Positions 1 to 6,205 of a stretch of 10,928 nt of DNA are shown here, one piece after another. Numbering within the stretch: position 1 is the first letter of the stretch; every line of letters begins with the position of its first letter. Position numbers and translations under genes: made by a program. Source of the stretch: Bacillota bacterium. GTDB taxonomy: Bacteria > Bacillota > Clostridia > Oscillospirales > Oscillospiraceae. The stretch spans positions 1 to 10,928 of the forward strand of contig WQUU01000189.1 of NCBI GenBank assembly GCA_009781925.1. The letters run 5' to 3'. The notes beneath the pieces are model-generated. The model was not told where the DNA came from, ran no database searches, and saw only the letters and a program-made list of their open reading frames with translations.

Positions 1-294
1 AAAGCCGAGGGCAATGAAATCCATTCCGCGCTGACCGCTGGCGGCGTAATGTTTGTTTTTGACTATGTGGCACCGCTACAAGAGAATGAGCCATTTCGCT
101 ACGTGGCGGCGGGCGGCGCGAACAACGTGATCGTCGGCTTCAACGTGGACGACGTGGACGCGGAGTACCGGCGCTTGCTGGACTTGGGCGCGGAGACGCT
201 GAATCAGCCGATGACACATCCTTGGGGCGCGCGGTCGTTCCAGTTCAGGGATCCGGACGGGAATGTTTTGAATTTTCGGAGTGTAGGCAAATAG
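1..294 (+). CDS. VOC (glyoxalase/bleomycin-resistance fold) protein, C-terminal part
   Basis: The reading frame is open from the first base, so the true start lies upstream; 97 residues are visible. The end of the protein, with RSFQFRDPDGNVLNF, is the typical last-strand signature of vicinal-oxygen-chelate proteins, where an acidic residue close to this motif often binds metal. The preceding segment (NVIVGFNVDDVDAEYRRLLDLGAE) matches the beta-strand/helix unit in which the helix begins VDAEYRRL. The family includes glyoxalases, dioxygenases and antibiotic-binding proteins, and this fragment does not allow a choice between them. A methionine at position 49 could be mistaken for a start, but the frame continues upstream without a stop and no ribosome binding site precedes it. 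Confidence 0.8.
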   Translation, partial: KAEGNEIHSALTAGGVMFVFDYVAPLQENEPFRYVAAGGANNVIVGFNVDDVDAEYRRLLDLGAETLNQPMTHPWGARSFQFRDPDGNVLNFRSVGK

Positions 295-298
295 GATC

Positions 299-327
299 TT
301 GATAAATTAGCATAATTGTGCTAAACT
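299..327 (+). promoter_or_regulatory. Promoter of the toxin-antitoxin operon with palindromic operator
   Basis: A candidate sigma-A promoter has TTGATA at 299-304 and TAAACT at 322-327, with a 17-nt spacer. Between and overlapping the two boxes lies TTAGCATAATTGTGCTAA (307-324), a near-perfect palindrome with arms TTAGCA/TGCTAA. A palindrome there suits autorepression by a Phd/YefM antitoxin, as is known for this family. A strong ribosome binding site (AAGGGAGG, 341-348) follows, 7 nt before the antitoxin start. Confidence 0.65.
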
Positions 328-355
328 GAGATCAGTAAACAAGGGAGGTTCCTCA

Positions 356-640
356 ATGGAAAATATCCGTCCGGTTTCGGATTTGCGCAATCACTTTTCA
401 GAAATATCTCGCCAGGTCAATGAAGGGAATACGCCTGTGTTCCTCACAAAAAACGGCTATGGCAACATGGTGGTACTGAGCATGGAGACCTACCGGAAGA
501 TGCAGTATGACACCTATGTCTATTTGGCGCTACGGGAGGCGGAAAAAGAGGCCGCACAGACAAAAGAGCGGCTTTCCGACGAAGAGTTCCGTAGCTACGC
601 ACAAAAACTGCTTGCGGATCTGGGAGATTCAGATGTATAA
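356..640 (+). CDS. Phd/YefM family antitoxin
   Basis: This 94-residue protein opens with ENIRPVSDLRNHFSEISRQV, the standard N-terminus of Phd/YefM antitoxins, followed by the strand pair PVFLTKNGYGNMVVLSMETY that completes the DNA-binding and dimerization fold. The C-terminal part (about residues 55-94) is charged and helical, as expected for the flexible tail that wraps around and neutralizes the toxin. The gene overlaps the toxin gene by 8 nt, indicating translational coupling. Known family members repress their own operon alone or with toxin, and the palindrome at 307-324 is the likely site. Length and order are ordinary for a type II module. Confidence 0.93.
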   Translation: MENIRPVSDLRNHFSEISRQVNEGNTPVFLTKNGYGNMVVLSMETYRKMQYDTYVYLALREAEKEAAQTKERLSDEEFRSYAQKLLADLGDSDV

Positions 641-941
641 GATCCAACTCCTGCCCTTGTTTCGGAGGGATTATAAGAGTGTCATCGACTATATTGGCAA
701 CCGTCTCAGTGCGCCCGGTGCGGCGAGAGCGTTAACGGTAGCCTTGTTTAAAGCCATTGACCGTATTGCACAGTTTCCTTATAGTTGTAAGCTGTATACG
801 CTATCCGACCCGTCTCCTGTGGAATATCGGATAGTTTTGATAAAAAATTATGCTGTATTTTACATAGTGGACGAAGAAAGTAAGACCGTTACATTTTATC
901 GAATGCTATATGGCCGACGAAACTTTGACCAGCTATTGTAA
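633..941 (+). CDS. RelE/ParE family toxin
   Basis: This 102-residue protein starts MYKIQLLPLFRRDYKSVIDYI and ends TVTFYRMLYGRRNFDQLL, both typical of the RelE/ParE fold: a first strand, a long helical hairpin carrying paired basic and aromatic residues, and a last strand with an arginine-rich motif. The ATG at 633 is chosen because GGGAG (622-626) lies just upstream and because the protein then begins exactly at the family N-terminus. The frame is open further upstream to 507, but that part is out-of-frame antitoxin sequence. Family members either cleave ribosome-bound mRNA (RelE) or inhibit DNA gyrase (ParE). The sequence alone does not decide which, although the helical N-terminal half looks more ParE-like. 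Confidence 0.9.
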   Translation: MYKIQLLPLFRRDYKSVIDYIGNRLSAPGAARALTVALFKAIDRIAQFPYSCKLYTLSDPSPVEYRIVLIKNYAVFYIVDEESKTVTFYRMLYGRRNFDQLL

Positions 942-984
942 AGACCTACTTAAAATGGTTCTATCAAATAATTATAGTAAAGCA

Positions 985-1028
985 GCGCCCCCGCGCGGAT
1001 TACCGCATGGGGGCGCCGGCTTTATTTT
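985..1028 (+). terminator. Rho-independent terminator after the toxin-antitoxin operon
   Basis: The arms GCGCCCCC (985-992) and GGGGGCGC (1009-1016) pair, and inside them GCGG (995-998) pairs with CCGC (1003-1006) around an ATTA loop. The stem is followed by TTTATTTT (1021-1028). It sits 44 nt after the toxin stop and also lies beyond the end of the convergent gene at 1079, so it may serve both directions. Confidence 0.65.
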
Positions 1029-1033
1029 CACGC

Positions 1034-1060
1034 GGGCCGCCGAGGGCGGCGGCCCCTACA
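1034..1060. repeat. Half copy of the TGTAGGG palindromic repeat family
   Basis: GGGCCGCC pairs with GGCGGCCC and the copy ends CCCCTACA (1053-1060), the same end found on the larger palindromic elements near 4200-4380 and 5236-5394. Only one half is recognizable. It follows directly after the terminator and lies 19 nt before the end of the convergent zinc-ribbon gene. Confidence 0.5.
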
Positions 1061-1078
1061 AAGGGCGCCGGACGTCAT

Positions 1079-1678
1079 TTAAAACTGCAAATCGCCGTCC
1101 TCGTCCTCGTCCTCATCGTCTTCGTCTGACTCATCACCGTCATCATCCTCGTCGCCCTTCTCGTCTTCGTCACCGTCCTCATCATCCTCGTCGAAGACGA
1201 ACTCCAGGTGCTCGCCGCAGTTTGGGCAGTCGATGTCCTCCTCCAGGAGCACATCTTCGTCTACCGTGATGACATTGCCGCAGGCGGGACAGGTGACCTC
1301 ATAGAACACTTCCTCGTCGTCCTCATCCTCGTCTTCGTCGTCATCCCCATCATCTTCCTCATCGTCGTCGTCATCGTCCACGATGTGAAAGTGGCCGTGG
1401 CGGTGATAGCAGCAGGGGGCCTCGTCATCCGCCGCGGCGTCCAGCAGGGCCTCTTGCAAATCCGCAACGTCCTCTTCCATATCGGAGACGCCGTCCTGCA
1501 GTTCCGCCACCCCTTCGCCGATTTCATCTACGGCGCTGTCCAGATCGTCGATGTCCGCCGCGATGTCCGCCAGGACATCCAGAATGCCGAGAAATAATTT
1601 CCCCTCCCGGCTGTCCTTGTCAAGAGCCATACCCTCGGCAAGGCCCTTCAGATACGCCACTTTTTCCGCTGTGTTCAT
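1079..1678 (-). CDS. CD1247 N-terminal domain protein with acidic tail and zinc ribbon
   Basis: The protein is 199 residues long when started at 1678, where an AGGAGG (1688-1693) lies 9 nt upstream; the frame stays open to 1774 but without a better start. The N-terminus AEKVAYLKGLAEGMALDKDSREGKLFL matches the small clostridial family named after C. difficile CD1247, followed by an acidic heptad-like segment (about 40-82) likely to form a coiled coil. Then come a Cys/His cluster (CCYHRHGHFH, 89-98), a long Asp/Glu run, a zinc ribbon with C130/C133 and C151/C154, and a second Asp/Glu run to the end. No enzymatic motif is visible. It lies downstream of efp in the same direction. Role unknown; a metal-binding cytoplasmic protein is an inference. 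Confidence 0.8.
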   Translation of the reverse strand: MNTAEKVAYLKGLAEGMALDKDSREGKLFLGILDVLADIAADIDDLDSAVDEIGEGVAELQDGVSDMEEDVADLQEALLDAAADDEAPCCYHRHGHFHIVDDDDDDEEDDGDDDEDEDEDDEEVFYEVTCPACGNVITVDEDVLLEEDIDCPNCGEHLEFVFDEDDEDGDEDEKGDEDDDGDESDEDDEDEDEDGDLQF

Positions 1679-1725
1679 GACAGTTTTCCTCCTGTTATGA
1701 TAGTTGGACATGTTTTGCGGTTGCC

Positions 1726-1735
1726 TGTAGGGCGA
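1726..1735. repeat. Isolated end of a TGTAGGG repeat
   Basis: TGTAGGGCGA here equals the outer end of the larger palindromic elements elsewhere in the window. No partner arm is visible, so this may be a remnant or chance. Confidence 0.25.
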
Positions 1736-1754
1736 GCCAAACGCACATCCAAAG

Positions 1755-1778
1755 AAGTTTGAAACTCGTCTCAAACTT
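1755..1778 (-). terminator. Hairpin between efp and the zinc-ribbon gene
   Basis: AAGTTTGA (1755-1762) and TCAAACTT (1771-1778) form an 8-bp stem with an 8-nt loop directly after the efp stop codon. On the minus strand it is followed by CTTCTTTGG, a weak T-tract. It could be a partial terminator or RNA processing/stability element that lowers expression of the downstream gene. Confidence 0.35.
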
Positions 1779-2341
1779 TATCCCTTGGCGCGCTCCAGAT
1801 AGTCGCCGCTGCGGGTGTCGATCTTGACACGGTCGCCGATGCTGAGGAAGAGGGGCACTTTGATCTCCGCCCCGGTCTCCACCGTGGCGGGCTTGAGGAC
1901 ATTGGTGGCGGTATTTCCCGCAAAGCCGGGGTCGGTCTGAGTGATCTCCAACTCCACAAAGTTCGGCGGCTCTACGGAAAAGACTTTACCTTTATAGGAA
2001 GATATGGTACAAACCATATTTTCTTTCACAAAACGGAACCCATCTGAGAGGATGGAGCCGTCGATGGGCTCCAGCTCATAGGTCTCCGGATCCATAAAAT
2101 AGTAGAGATTGCCGTCGTTGTAACTGTACTCCATGTTTTTGCGCTCGACATAGGCATTCTCAAACTTGGCCGTGGGGTTAAAAGAGGTCTCCACAACGGC
2201 GCCGGAGATCACGTTGCGCATTTTTGTGCGGACAAAGGCGGCGCCCTTGCCGGGTTTGACATGCTGGAACTCAATGATCTGCATGACCTGGCCGTCCATC
2301 TCAAAGGTCACGCCGTTGCGGAATTCCCCTGCGGAAATCAT
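1778..2341 (-). CDS. efp: Translation elongation factor P
   Basis: EF-P binds between the P and E sites of the ribosome and helps peptide-bond formation at polyproline stretches. The 187-residue length is standard. The protein shows the family order: N-terminal KOW-like domain (about 1-63) with the loop HVKPGKGAAFVRTK, then two OB-type domains, ending GDYLERAKG close to the consensus terminus. K32 in PGKG is the position at the tip of domain I that is modified in other species; in B. subtilis it carries 5-aminopentanol. An AGGAGG (2351-2356) lies 9 nt before the start. A CD1247-type gene follows. Confidence 0.98.
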   Translation of the reverse strand: MISAGEFRNGVTFEMDGQVMQIIEFQHVKPGKGAAFVRTKMRNVISGAVVETSFNPTAKFENAYVERKNMEYSYNDGNLYYFMDPETYELEPIDGSILSDGFRFVKENMVCTISSYKGKVFSVEPPNFVELEITQTDPGFAGNTATNVLKPATVETGAEIKVPLFLSIGDRVKIDTRSGDYLERAKG

Positions 2342-2392
2342 CGATATTGTCCTCCTGTATTATGAGTCCTTCTCTGCAGAATTATCAAGCAT

Positions 2393-2421
2393 ATTTTACA
2401 CGAATTTTTGTGATTTTGCAA
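2393..2421 (-). promoter_or_regulatory. Likely sigma-A promoter of efp
   Basis: On the minus strand TTGCAA (2416-2421) and TAAAAT (2393-2398) are 17 nt apart in an AT-rich stretch and would start transcription about 45 nt before the efp start codon. A second pair, TTGATA (2383-2388) and CATAAT (2359-2364), also fits but would start inside the ribosome binding site, so it is less likely. Confidence 0.5.
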
Positions 2422-2438
2422 GGGGTTTGAAAATGTTT

Positions 2439-2488
2439 GTAGGGCCGCGATAAATCGTGTCCGCGGACACCGCGTATGGCGGCCCTAC
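2439..2488. repeat. Palindromic TGTAGGG-family element between efp and asparagine synthetase
   Basis: GTAGGGCCGC (2439-2448) and GCGGCCCTAC (2479-2488) are perfect inverted repeats, and at the centre lies the 14-bp palindrome GTGTCCGCGGACAC (2457-2470). It sits in the shared upstream region of two divergent genes, between the efp promoter and the asparagine synthetase start. I find no convincing sigma-A promoter for the plus-strand gene between the element and its ATG, so its promoter may overlap the element. Confidence 0.75.
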
Positions 2489-2541
2489 GGCCGCACGAAT
2501 TCTCTTCCGCCGCATAAACTATATCATTTGGAGGTGGGAGC

Positions 2542-4179
2542 ATGTGTAAAGTTGCTGGCCTGGTCGGAGCGGAAACATGGCAGATAGTATCCCTCAAACA
2601 GGGGACGGAGGAGTACACCCTCGCCTACAGCGGCATACCCTGTGACGGCCCGGAAGTACTGCGCGCCTATACCGAGCGAGGGGAGGGCTGCCTGGAACAG
2701 CTGGAGGGGCCCTTTGCTCTCGCGGTCTGGGAAAGCGCCGCAAAACGGCTGTTTCTGGCGCGGGATCGTCTGGGCATAAAATCCCTGTTTTACGCATTGC
2801 GGGGCGACACGCTGCTCTTCGCCTCCGCACTCAAGGACTTGCTGGAGAACCCCCTGCTGGAGCCGGAGCTCGATATCAACGGCGTGTCGGAGCTCCTCCT
2901 GCTGGGCCCGGGGCGGACACCCGGCTGCGGCGTCCTCCGGGGCGTAGAGGAACTCCTCCCCGGCTGCTGCGGCTATTTTGAAAAGGGGGAATTCCGGCAG
3001 CATCGGTATTGGGCGCTCAAAGACCGGGCGCACATCGAGAGCTTCGAACAGACCGCCGAACATGTGCGCGCGCTCGTACTGGAGGCGGTGCGGCGGCAGC
3101 TGCCGTCTGAGGGGCCGGTGGGAACGCTCCTCTCCGGGGGGCTGGACTCCAGCCTTGTCTCCGCCATCGCGCAGGAGCGCCTGCGCGAAACGGGTCATAC
3201 GCTCGTCACCTTCTCCGTGGACTATGAGGGCAACGATCAATATTTTACGCCGAACAAGTTCCAGCCGAACCGTGACGGCGCCTATATCGCGCGGATGAAC
3301 GAATTTTTGGGCGCGGACACGGAGCATGTCCATGTCACTTTGGGCACAGAGGAGCTTGCCGCCGCGCTGTATGCTGCGGCGGAGGCCAGAGGCCTGCCCG
3401 GTATGGCCGATGTGGACGGTTCCCTGCTGCTCTTCTGTAAGAAAATCAGGGAGCGGGTTCCCGTCGCGCTCTCCGGCGAGTGCGCCGATGAGATTTTTGG
3501 CGGCTACCCCTGGTATCGGGATAAGGAGATTCGGGAACTGGACGGCTTCCCTTGGGCCCAATCCACAGCGTACCGCGCTTCTTTTCTGCGTCCGGAATTC
3601 GCGTCACAGATCGACGCCGCAGCCTATGTGGACGGACGCTACCGGGAGACCCTGCGGGAGACCGACGCACTCCCCGGCGCAAGCCCCCTGGAAAAACGTA
3701 TGAAGGAGATGATGCGCCTAAACCTCGACTGGTTTATGCGCACATTACTGGATCGCGGAGACTGCATGGCCGGACACAGCCGGCTCGATCTGCGCGTGCC
3801 CTTCTGCGACTGCCGCATCGTCGAATACCTCTATGGCGTCCCCTGGGAGATGAAGGACTATCAGGGGCGGGAAAAGGGCCTGCTGCGGGAGGCCATGCGC
3901 GGTCTCCTCCCCGAGGAAATCCTCTGGCGCAAGAAGAGCCCCTACCCCAAGACCCACAATCCCGCCTACCGGGAGGCGGTGTCGGCCATGCTCCGGGAGG
4001 TCTTGGCCGACCCGGGCGCCCCCTTGCTGCAACTCGTCAAAAAGGAGGCGTTGGAGGGGCTCCTGACCGCGGACAGCACCGTGCCTTGGTACGGGCAGCT
4101 CATGACCACGCCCCAGACTATCGCGTATTTCCTGCAGCTCAATTACTGGATGAAGCGGTTTCGGGTGCATGTGGCATAG
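2542..4179 (+). CDS. Asparagine synthetase B-like protein with degenerate glutaminase domain
   Basis: The family makes asparagine from aspartate, ATP and glutamine-derived ammonia. The synthetase half is well kept: ATP PP-loop SGGLDSS (198-204), then SGECADEIFGGYPW (311-324), LDLRVPFCDCRIVEY, and WRKKSPYPKTHNP. The N-terminal half starts Met-Cys, giving the usual nucleophile after Met removal, and ends with the family segment LFLARDRLGIKSLFY. Between them it is about 64 residues shorter than E. coli AsnB. The usual RGPD block and the HRRL/ERL block, with the glutamine-binding Arg, are missing; the YNGE motif reads YSGI. The frame runs unbroken from GGAGG (2530-2534), so this does not look like a simple frameshift. 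It may use free ammonia or a partner amidotransferase. Monocistronic as far as seen; start is secure. Confidence 0.9.
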   Translation: MCKVAGLVGAETWQIVSLKQGTEEYTLAYSGIPCDGPEVLRAYTERGEGCLEQLEGPFALAVWESAAKRLFLARDRLGIKSLFYALRGDTLLFASALKDLLENPLLEPELDINGVSELLLLGPGRTPGCGVLRGVEELLPGCCGYFEKGEFRQHRYWALKDRAHIESFEQTAEHVRALVLEAVRRQLPSEGPVGTLLSGGLDSSLVSAIAQERLRETGHTLVTFSVDYEGNDQYFTPNKFQPNRDGAYIARMNEFLGADTEHVHVTLGTEELAAALYAAAEARGLPGMADVDGSLLLFCKKIRERVPVALSGECADEIFGGYPWYRDKEIRELDGFPWAQSTAYRASFLRPEFASQIDAAAYVDGRYRETLRETDALPGASPLEKRMKEMMRLNLDWFMRTLLDRGDCMAGHSRLDLRVPFCDCRIVEYLYGVPWEMKDYQGREKGLLREAMRGLLPEEILWRKKSPYPKTHNPAYREAVSAMLREVLADPGAPLLQLVKKEALEGLLTADSTVPWYGQLMTTPQTIAYFLQLNYWMKRFRVHVA

Positions 4180-4192
4180 AGGATCCGACTGG

Positions 4193-4406
4193 TGTAGGGG
4201 CGGCGCTGACCGCCCGTTGTAGGGCGCGACGCCCACATCGCGCCGCCTCGCGGGAACGGGCCGATGTGGACATCGGCCCCTACAGAATTTAATGTCTGTC
4301 ATTCTGAGCGCCCGTTGTAGGGCGCGACGCCCACATCGCGCCGCCTCGCGGGAACGGGCCGATGTGGGCATCGGCCCCTACAGAATTTAACGTCTGTCAT
4401 TCTGAG
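4193..4406. repeat. Palindromic repeat with a 98-bp tandem duplication
   Basis: After a short lead copy of the end (TGTAGGGGCGG, 4193 onward), two nearly identical 98-bp units occupy 4211-4308 and 4309-4406. Each has two hairpins: GGCGCGA/TCGCGCC on the left and GGGCCGATG/CATCGGCCC on the right, bounded by TGTAGGG and CCCCTACA, then an outer flank ending GTCATTCTGAG. The units differ at only a few positions (for example GTGGAC versus GTGGGC), so the duplication is recent or kept uniform. It lies between the asparagine synthetase stop and the convergent gene at 4397-4756, and it may act as a terminator for both. Confidence 0.85.
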
Positions 4407-4421
4407 CGCAGCGAAGAATCT
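4396..4421. repeat. GTCATTCTGAGCG...GAAGAATCT motif
   Basis: This 26-bp segment carries weak inverted ends ATTCT/AGAAT. From memory, closely similar sequences occur as dispersed repeats in unrelated bacterial genomes; I could not check this. A truncated copy of its first 12 bases (TGTCATTCTGAG) also ends the first 98-bp unit at 4308. Confidence 0.5.
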
Positions 4422-4756
4422 TTCCGTTTCTCTTCAAAATAGTCCCGCGTGTTCGACAGGCTCACCGCCTGATTTTTGACCTGCTTCAAGTCCAGCTCAT
4501 CGACCTCGGCGCAGTTCGCCTCGACAGCTTCGCGCAAAAACGCCGCGACCTCTGGGTCGCCTGTCAAATGCGCGCAGGTGTAAAGATAGTTGATGGTGCT
4601 CTTCAGCGCGCCCGGGGCCTCGGTGTTATAAAAAAGCTCCATCTGCTCCTCACACACGGCGCAGATTTCCCGGTCGTGCCCGTCACCGATAGGTAACACA
4701 CCGGGGGCCTCCGATGTGATGATTCCCCCGCACATGCAACAGATCCGGCTATTCAT
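4397..4756 (-). CDS. Small CxxC zinc-finger-like protein of unknown function
   Basis: I do not recognise this 119-residue protein. Near the N-terminus it has ICCMCGG (C6, C7, C9) and CAVCEE (C32, C35), which together look like a treble-clef or ribbon zinc site. The rest is predicted mostly helical with many acidic residues and no membrane segment. A purine-rich GGAGG (4769-4773) lies upstream. The last seven residues and stop codon are encoded by the dispersed repeat at 4396-4421, so the C-terminus was probably changed by repeat insertion. Its promoter is likely TTGCAC (4813-4818) and TAAACT (4790-4795) with 17-nt spacing and a TG extension. Confidence 0.75.
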   Translation of the reverse strand: MNSRICCMCGGIITSEAPGVLPIGDGHDREICAVCEEQMELFYNTEAPGALKSTINYLYTCAHLTGDPEVAAFLREAVEANCAEVDELDLKQVKNQAVSLSNTRDYFEEKRKDSSLRSE

Positions 4757-4789
4757 GCTACTTCTCTCCCTCCACTGCTTGATAGGAGA

Positions 4790-4818
4790 AGTTTAGCAGG
4801 TCTTGCCTTAAAGTGCAA
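4790..4818 (-). promoter_or_regulatory. Candidate promoter of the CxxC protein
   Basis: TTGCAC (4813-4818) and TAAACT (4790-4795) are 17 nt apart on the minus strand, and TGC precedes the -10 as in extended -10 promoters. Both boxes are imperfect, so this is a moderate call. Confidence 0.4.
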
Positions 4819-4878
4819 GCATTTATGACAAAAATCGGCAGACTGTAAAGCGGCGCACGCGAACCTTCTCATAAAATG

Positions 4879-4897
4879 TCGCGCCCTGCAACGGCCT
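4879..4897. repeat. Decayed repeat end after ylmC
   Basis: TCGCGCCCTGCAACGGCC resembles the right end TCGCGCCCTACAACGGGCC of the element next to sigG (5383-5401). It abuts the ylmC stop codon. The mismatches suggest an old copy. Confidence 0.4.
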
Positions 4898-5175
4898 CAC
4901 CACCACTTTCGCTTCTCCCGTTTGCGGCGCAGGTAGTCCCCCGGAACCCGGATCAGAATGATGTCCGCCCCGATGCGCTCCACGCATTCCCAGGGCAGGC
5001 GAAAATCGTCCTCCCGCCCGAAGATGCCCCAGTAGCGGCAGGGGCCCGGCACAATGAGGGCCTTGATGCAGCCGTCTTCCGTCTCGAACTCGATGTCGCA
5101 GACGAAGCCCAGCCGGTGCCCGGTGCAGATGTTGATGACCTCGCGGCACTGCAGCTCCGCAACACAGATGACCAT
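4897..5175 (-). CDS. ylmC: YlmC/YmxH family sporulation protein (PRC-barrel)
   Basis: The product is 92 residues, the usual size for this family. It starts at 5175, preceded 6 nt upstream by GGAGGGGGG (5182-5190); an in-frame extension to 5256 is repeat-proximal sequence without a ribosome site. The segments AELQCREVINICTGHRLGFVCDIEFE and CIKALIVPG match the PRC-barrel that is found near sigG in Bacillus (ylmC lies downstream of sigG there). IGADIILIRVP is the typical final strand. The molecular role is not known to me; location and family point to sporulation. It follows sigG in the same direction, separated by a 159-bp repeat element. Confidence 0.88.
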   Translation of the reverse strand: MVICVAELQCREVINICTGHRLGFVCDIEFETEDGCIKALIVPGPCRYWGIFGREDDFRLPWECVERIGADIILIRVPGDYLRRKREKRKWW

Positions 5176-5235
5176 AAAAATCCCCCCTCCCGGTATTCTA
5201 TGAGAGAGGGGATTGGATTTAGAATGATATCCGTC

Positions 5236-5394
5236 TGTAGGGGCCGATGCCCACATCGGCCAACTTTTACACGTAACGGGCCGCCTCGGCCAACTTTTAC
5301 ACGTAACGGGCCGCCTCGGTCAACTTTTACACGTAACGGCGCGCCTCGGTCAACTTTTACACGTAACGGCGCGCTGTGGGCATCGCGCCCTACA
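5236..5394. repeat. Palindromic element containing a 30-bp tandem repeat
   Basis: The outer ends are TGTAGGG (5236-5242) and CCCTACA (5388-5394), each with its own hairpin (GGCCGATG/CATCGGCC left, GGCGCG/CGCGCC right). Between them a unit of exactly 30 bp, beginning CAACTTTTACACGTAACGG, occurs at 5261, 5291, 5321 and 5351; the last is partial. The unit is directly repeated without spacers, so it is not a CRISPR. The element fills most of the 230-nt gap between sigG and ylmC and ends 11 nt from the sigG stop codon, so it may terminate or attenuate read-through. Confidence 0.9.
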
Positions 5395-5405
5395 ACGGGC
5401 CGCCT

Positions 5406-6185
5406 CTACTGCACAAAAATACTCTTCTTAATTTGGTTGATCGCGTTCTTCTCCAGCCTGGACACCTGGGCCTGGGAGATGCCCACTTCGGCGGCCACCT
5501 CCATCTGGGTCTTGCCGTCGTAAAACCGCAGGGCCAGGATGTGCTTCTCCCGCTTGCCCAGGCCCGTGATGGCCTCGGTCAGCGCGATCTGCTCCAGCCA
5601 GTTCTCGTCTGTGTTGTGCGTGTCCCCCACCTGATCCATGACGCAGAGGCTCTCGCCCCCGTCCGTGTAGATGGGCTCATAGAGGGACACCGGCTCGACA
5701 ATGGCGTCCAGCGCGAAAACCGCCTCCTCCCGCTTGATCCCGAGAGCGGCGGCGATCTCCTCCACAGAGGGTTCCCTGCCCTTCTCGCCGGTGAGTTTTT
5801 CCTTACACTGCAGCACTTTATAGGCCGTGTCCCGCATACTCCGGCTGACCCGCACAGCGCTGTTGTCCCGCAGATAGCGGCGAATCTCCCCCGCGATCAT
5901 GGGCACGCCATAGGTGGAAAAACGCACCTGCTGGACGATGTCAAAGTTGTCGATGGCCTTGATGAGGCCAATGCAGCCCACCTGGAAGAGGTCGTCAATG
6001 TTCTCCCCCCGCCCGGCGAACTTCTGGATGACGCTCAGCACGAGGCGCAGATTTCCGGCGATCAGTTCCTCCCGGGCCCGCTTGTCCCCCTGCTTCGTGC
6101 GGCGCAGGAGCTCTTGGGTCTCCTCGTTTTTCAGCACCTTGAGCTTTGCCGTGTTGACCCCGCAGATCTCGACCTTTCCGTGCAT
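5406..6185 (-). CDS. sigG: RNA polymerase sporulation sigma factor SigG
   Basis: SigG directs late forespore transcription, including spore coat-protection proteins and germination genes. The 259-residue length and N-terminus KVEICGVNTAKLKVLKNEE are characteristic of this factor. Region 2 is present with DDLFQVGCIGLIKAIDNFD (64-82) and the promoter-melting/-10 segment RFSTYGVPMIAGEIRRYLRD (88-107). The region 4 helix-turn-helix is MEVAAEVGISQAQVSRLEK (228-246). The start at 6185 has a GGGAGGGGGC site just upstream. spoIIGA and sigE, the usual upstream neighbours in B. subtilis, are not here; a GyrI-like gene lies upstream instead. ylmC follows. A SigG-type promoter is visible upstream. Confidence 0.98.
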   Translation of the reverse strand: MHGKVEICGVNTAKLKVLKNEETQELLRRTKQGDKRAREELIAGNLRLVLSVIQKFAGRGENIDDLFQVGCIGLIKAIDNFDIVQQVRFSTYGVPMIAGEIRRYLRDNSAVRVSRSMRDTAYKVLQCKEKLTGEKGREPSVEEIAAALGIKREEAVFALDAIVEPVSLYEPIYTDGGESLCVMDQVGDTHNTDENWLEQIALTEAITGLGKREKHILALRFYDGKTQMEVAAEVGISQAQVSRLEKNAINQIKKSIFVQ

Positions 6186-6205
6186 GAAAAGCCCCCTCCC
6201 AGAAA

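Noticed and set aside
507..632. N-terminal extension of the toxin
   Set aside because: The sequence is the antitoxin gene read in another frame; the start at 633 fits the family and has a ribosome site.
2524..3561. Long 345-codon minus-strand frame
   Set aside because: It lies fully opposite the asparagine synthetase, whose motifs are clear; long antisense frames are expected in GC-rich coding DNA.
5261..5373. Possible CRISPR array
   Set aside because: The 30-bp units are directly adjacent with no unique spacers, and no cas genes are near; it is a tandem repeat inside a palindromic element.
4876..5523. Plus-strand frame encoding repeated PTFTRNGPPR decapeptides
   Set aside because: It is only the 30-bp repeat read in frame (30 is divisible by 3), runs antisense across ylmC and the end of sigG, and has no ribosome site.
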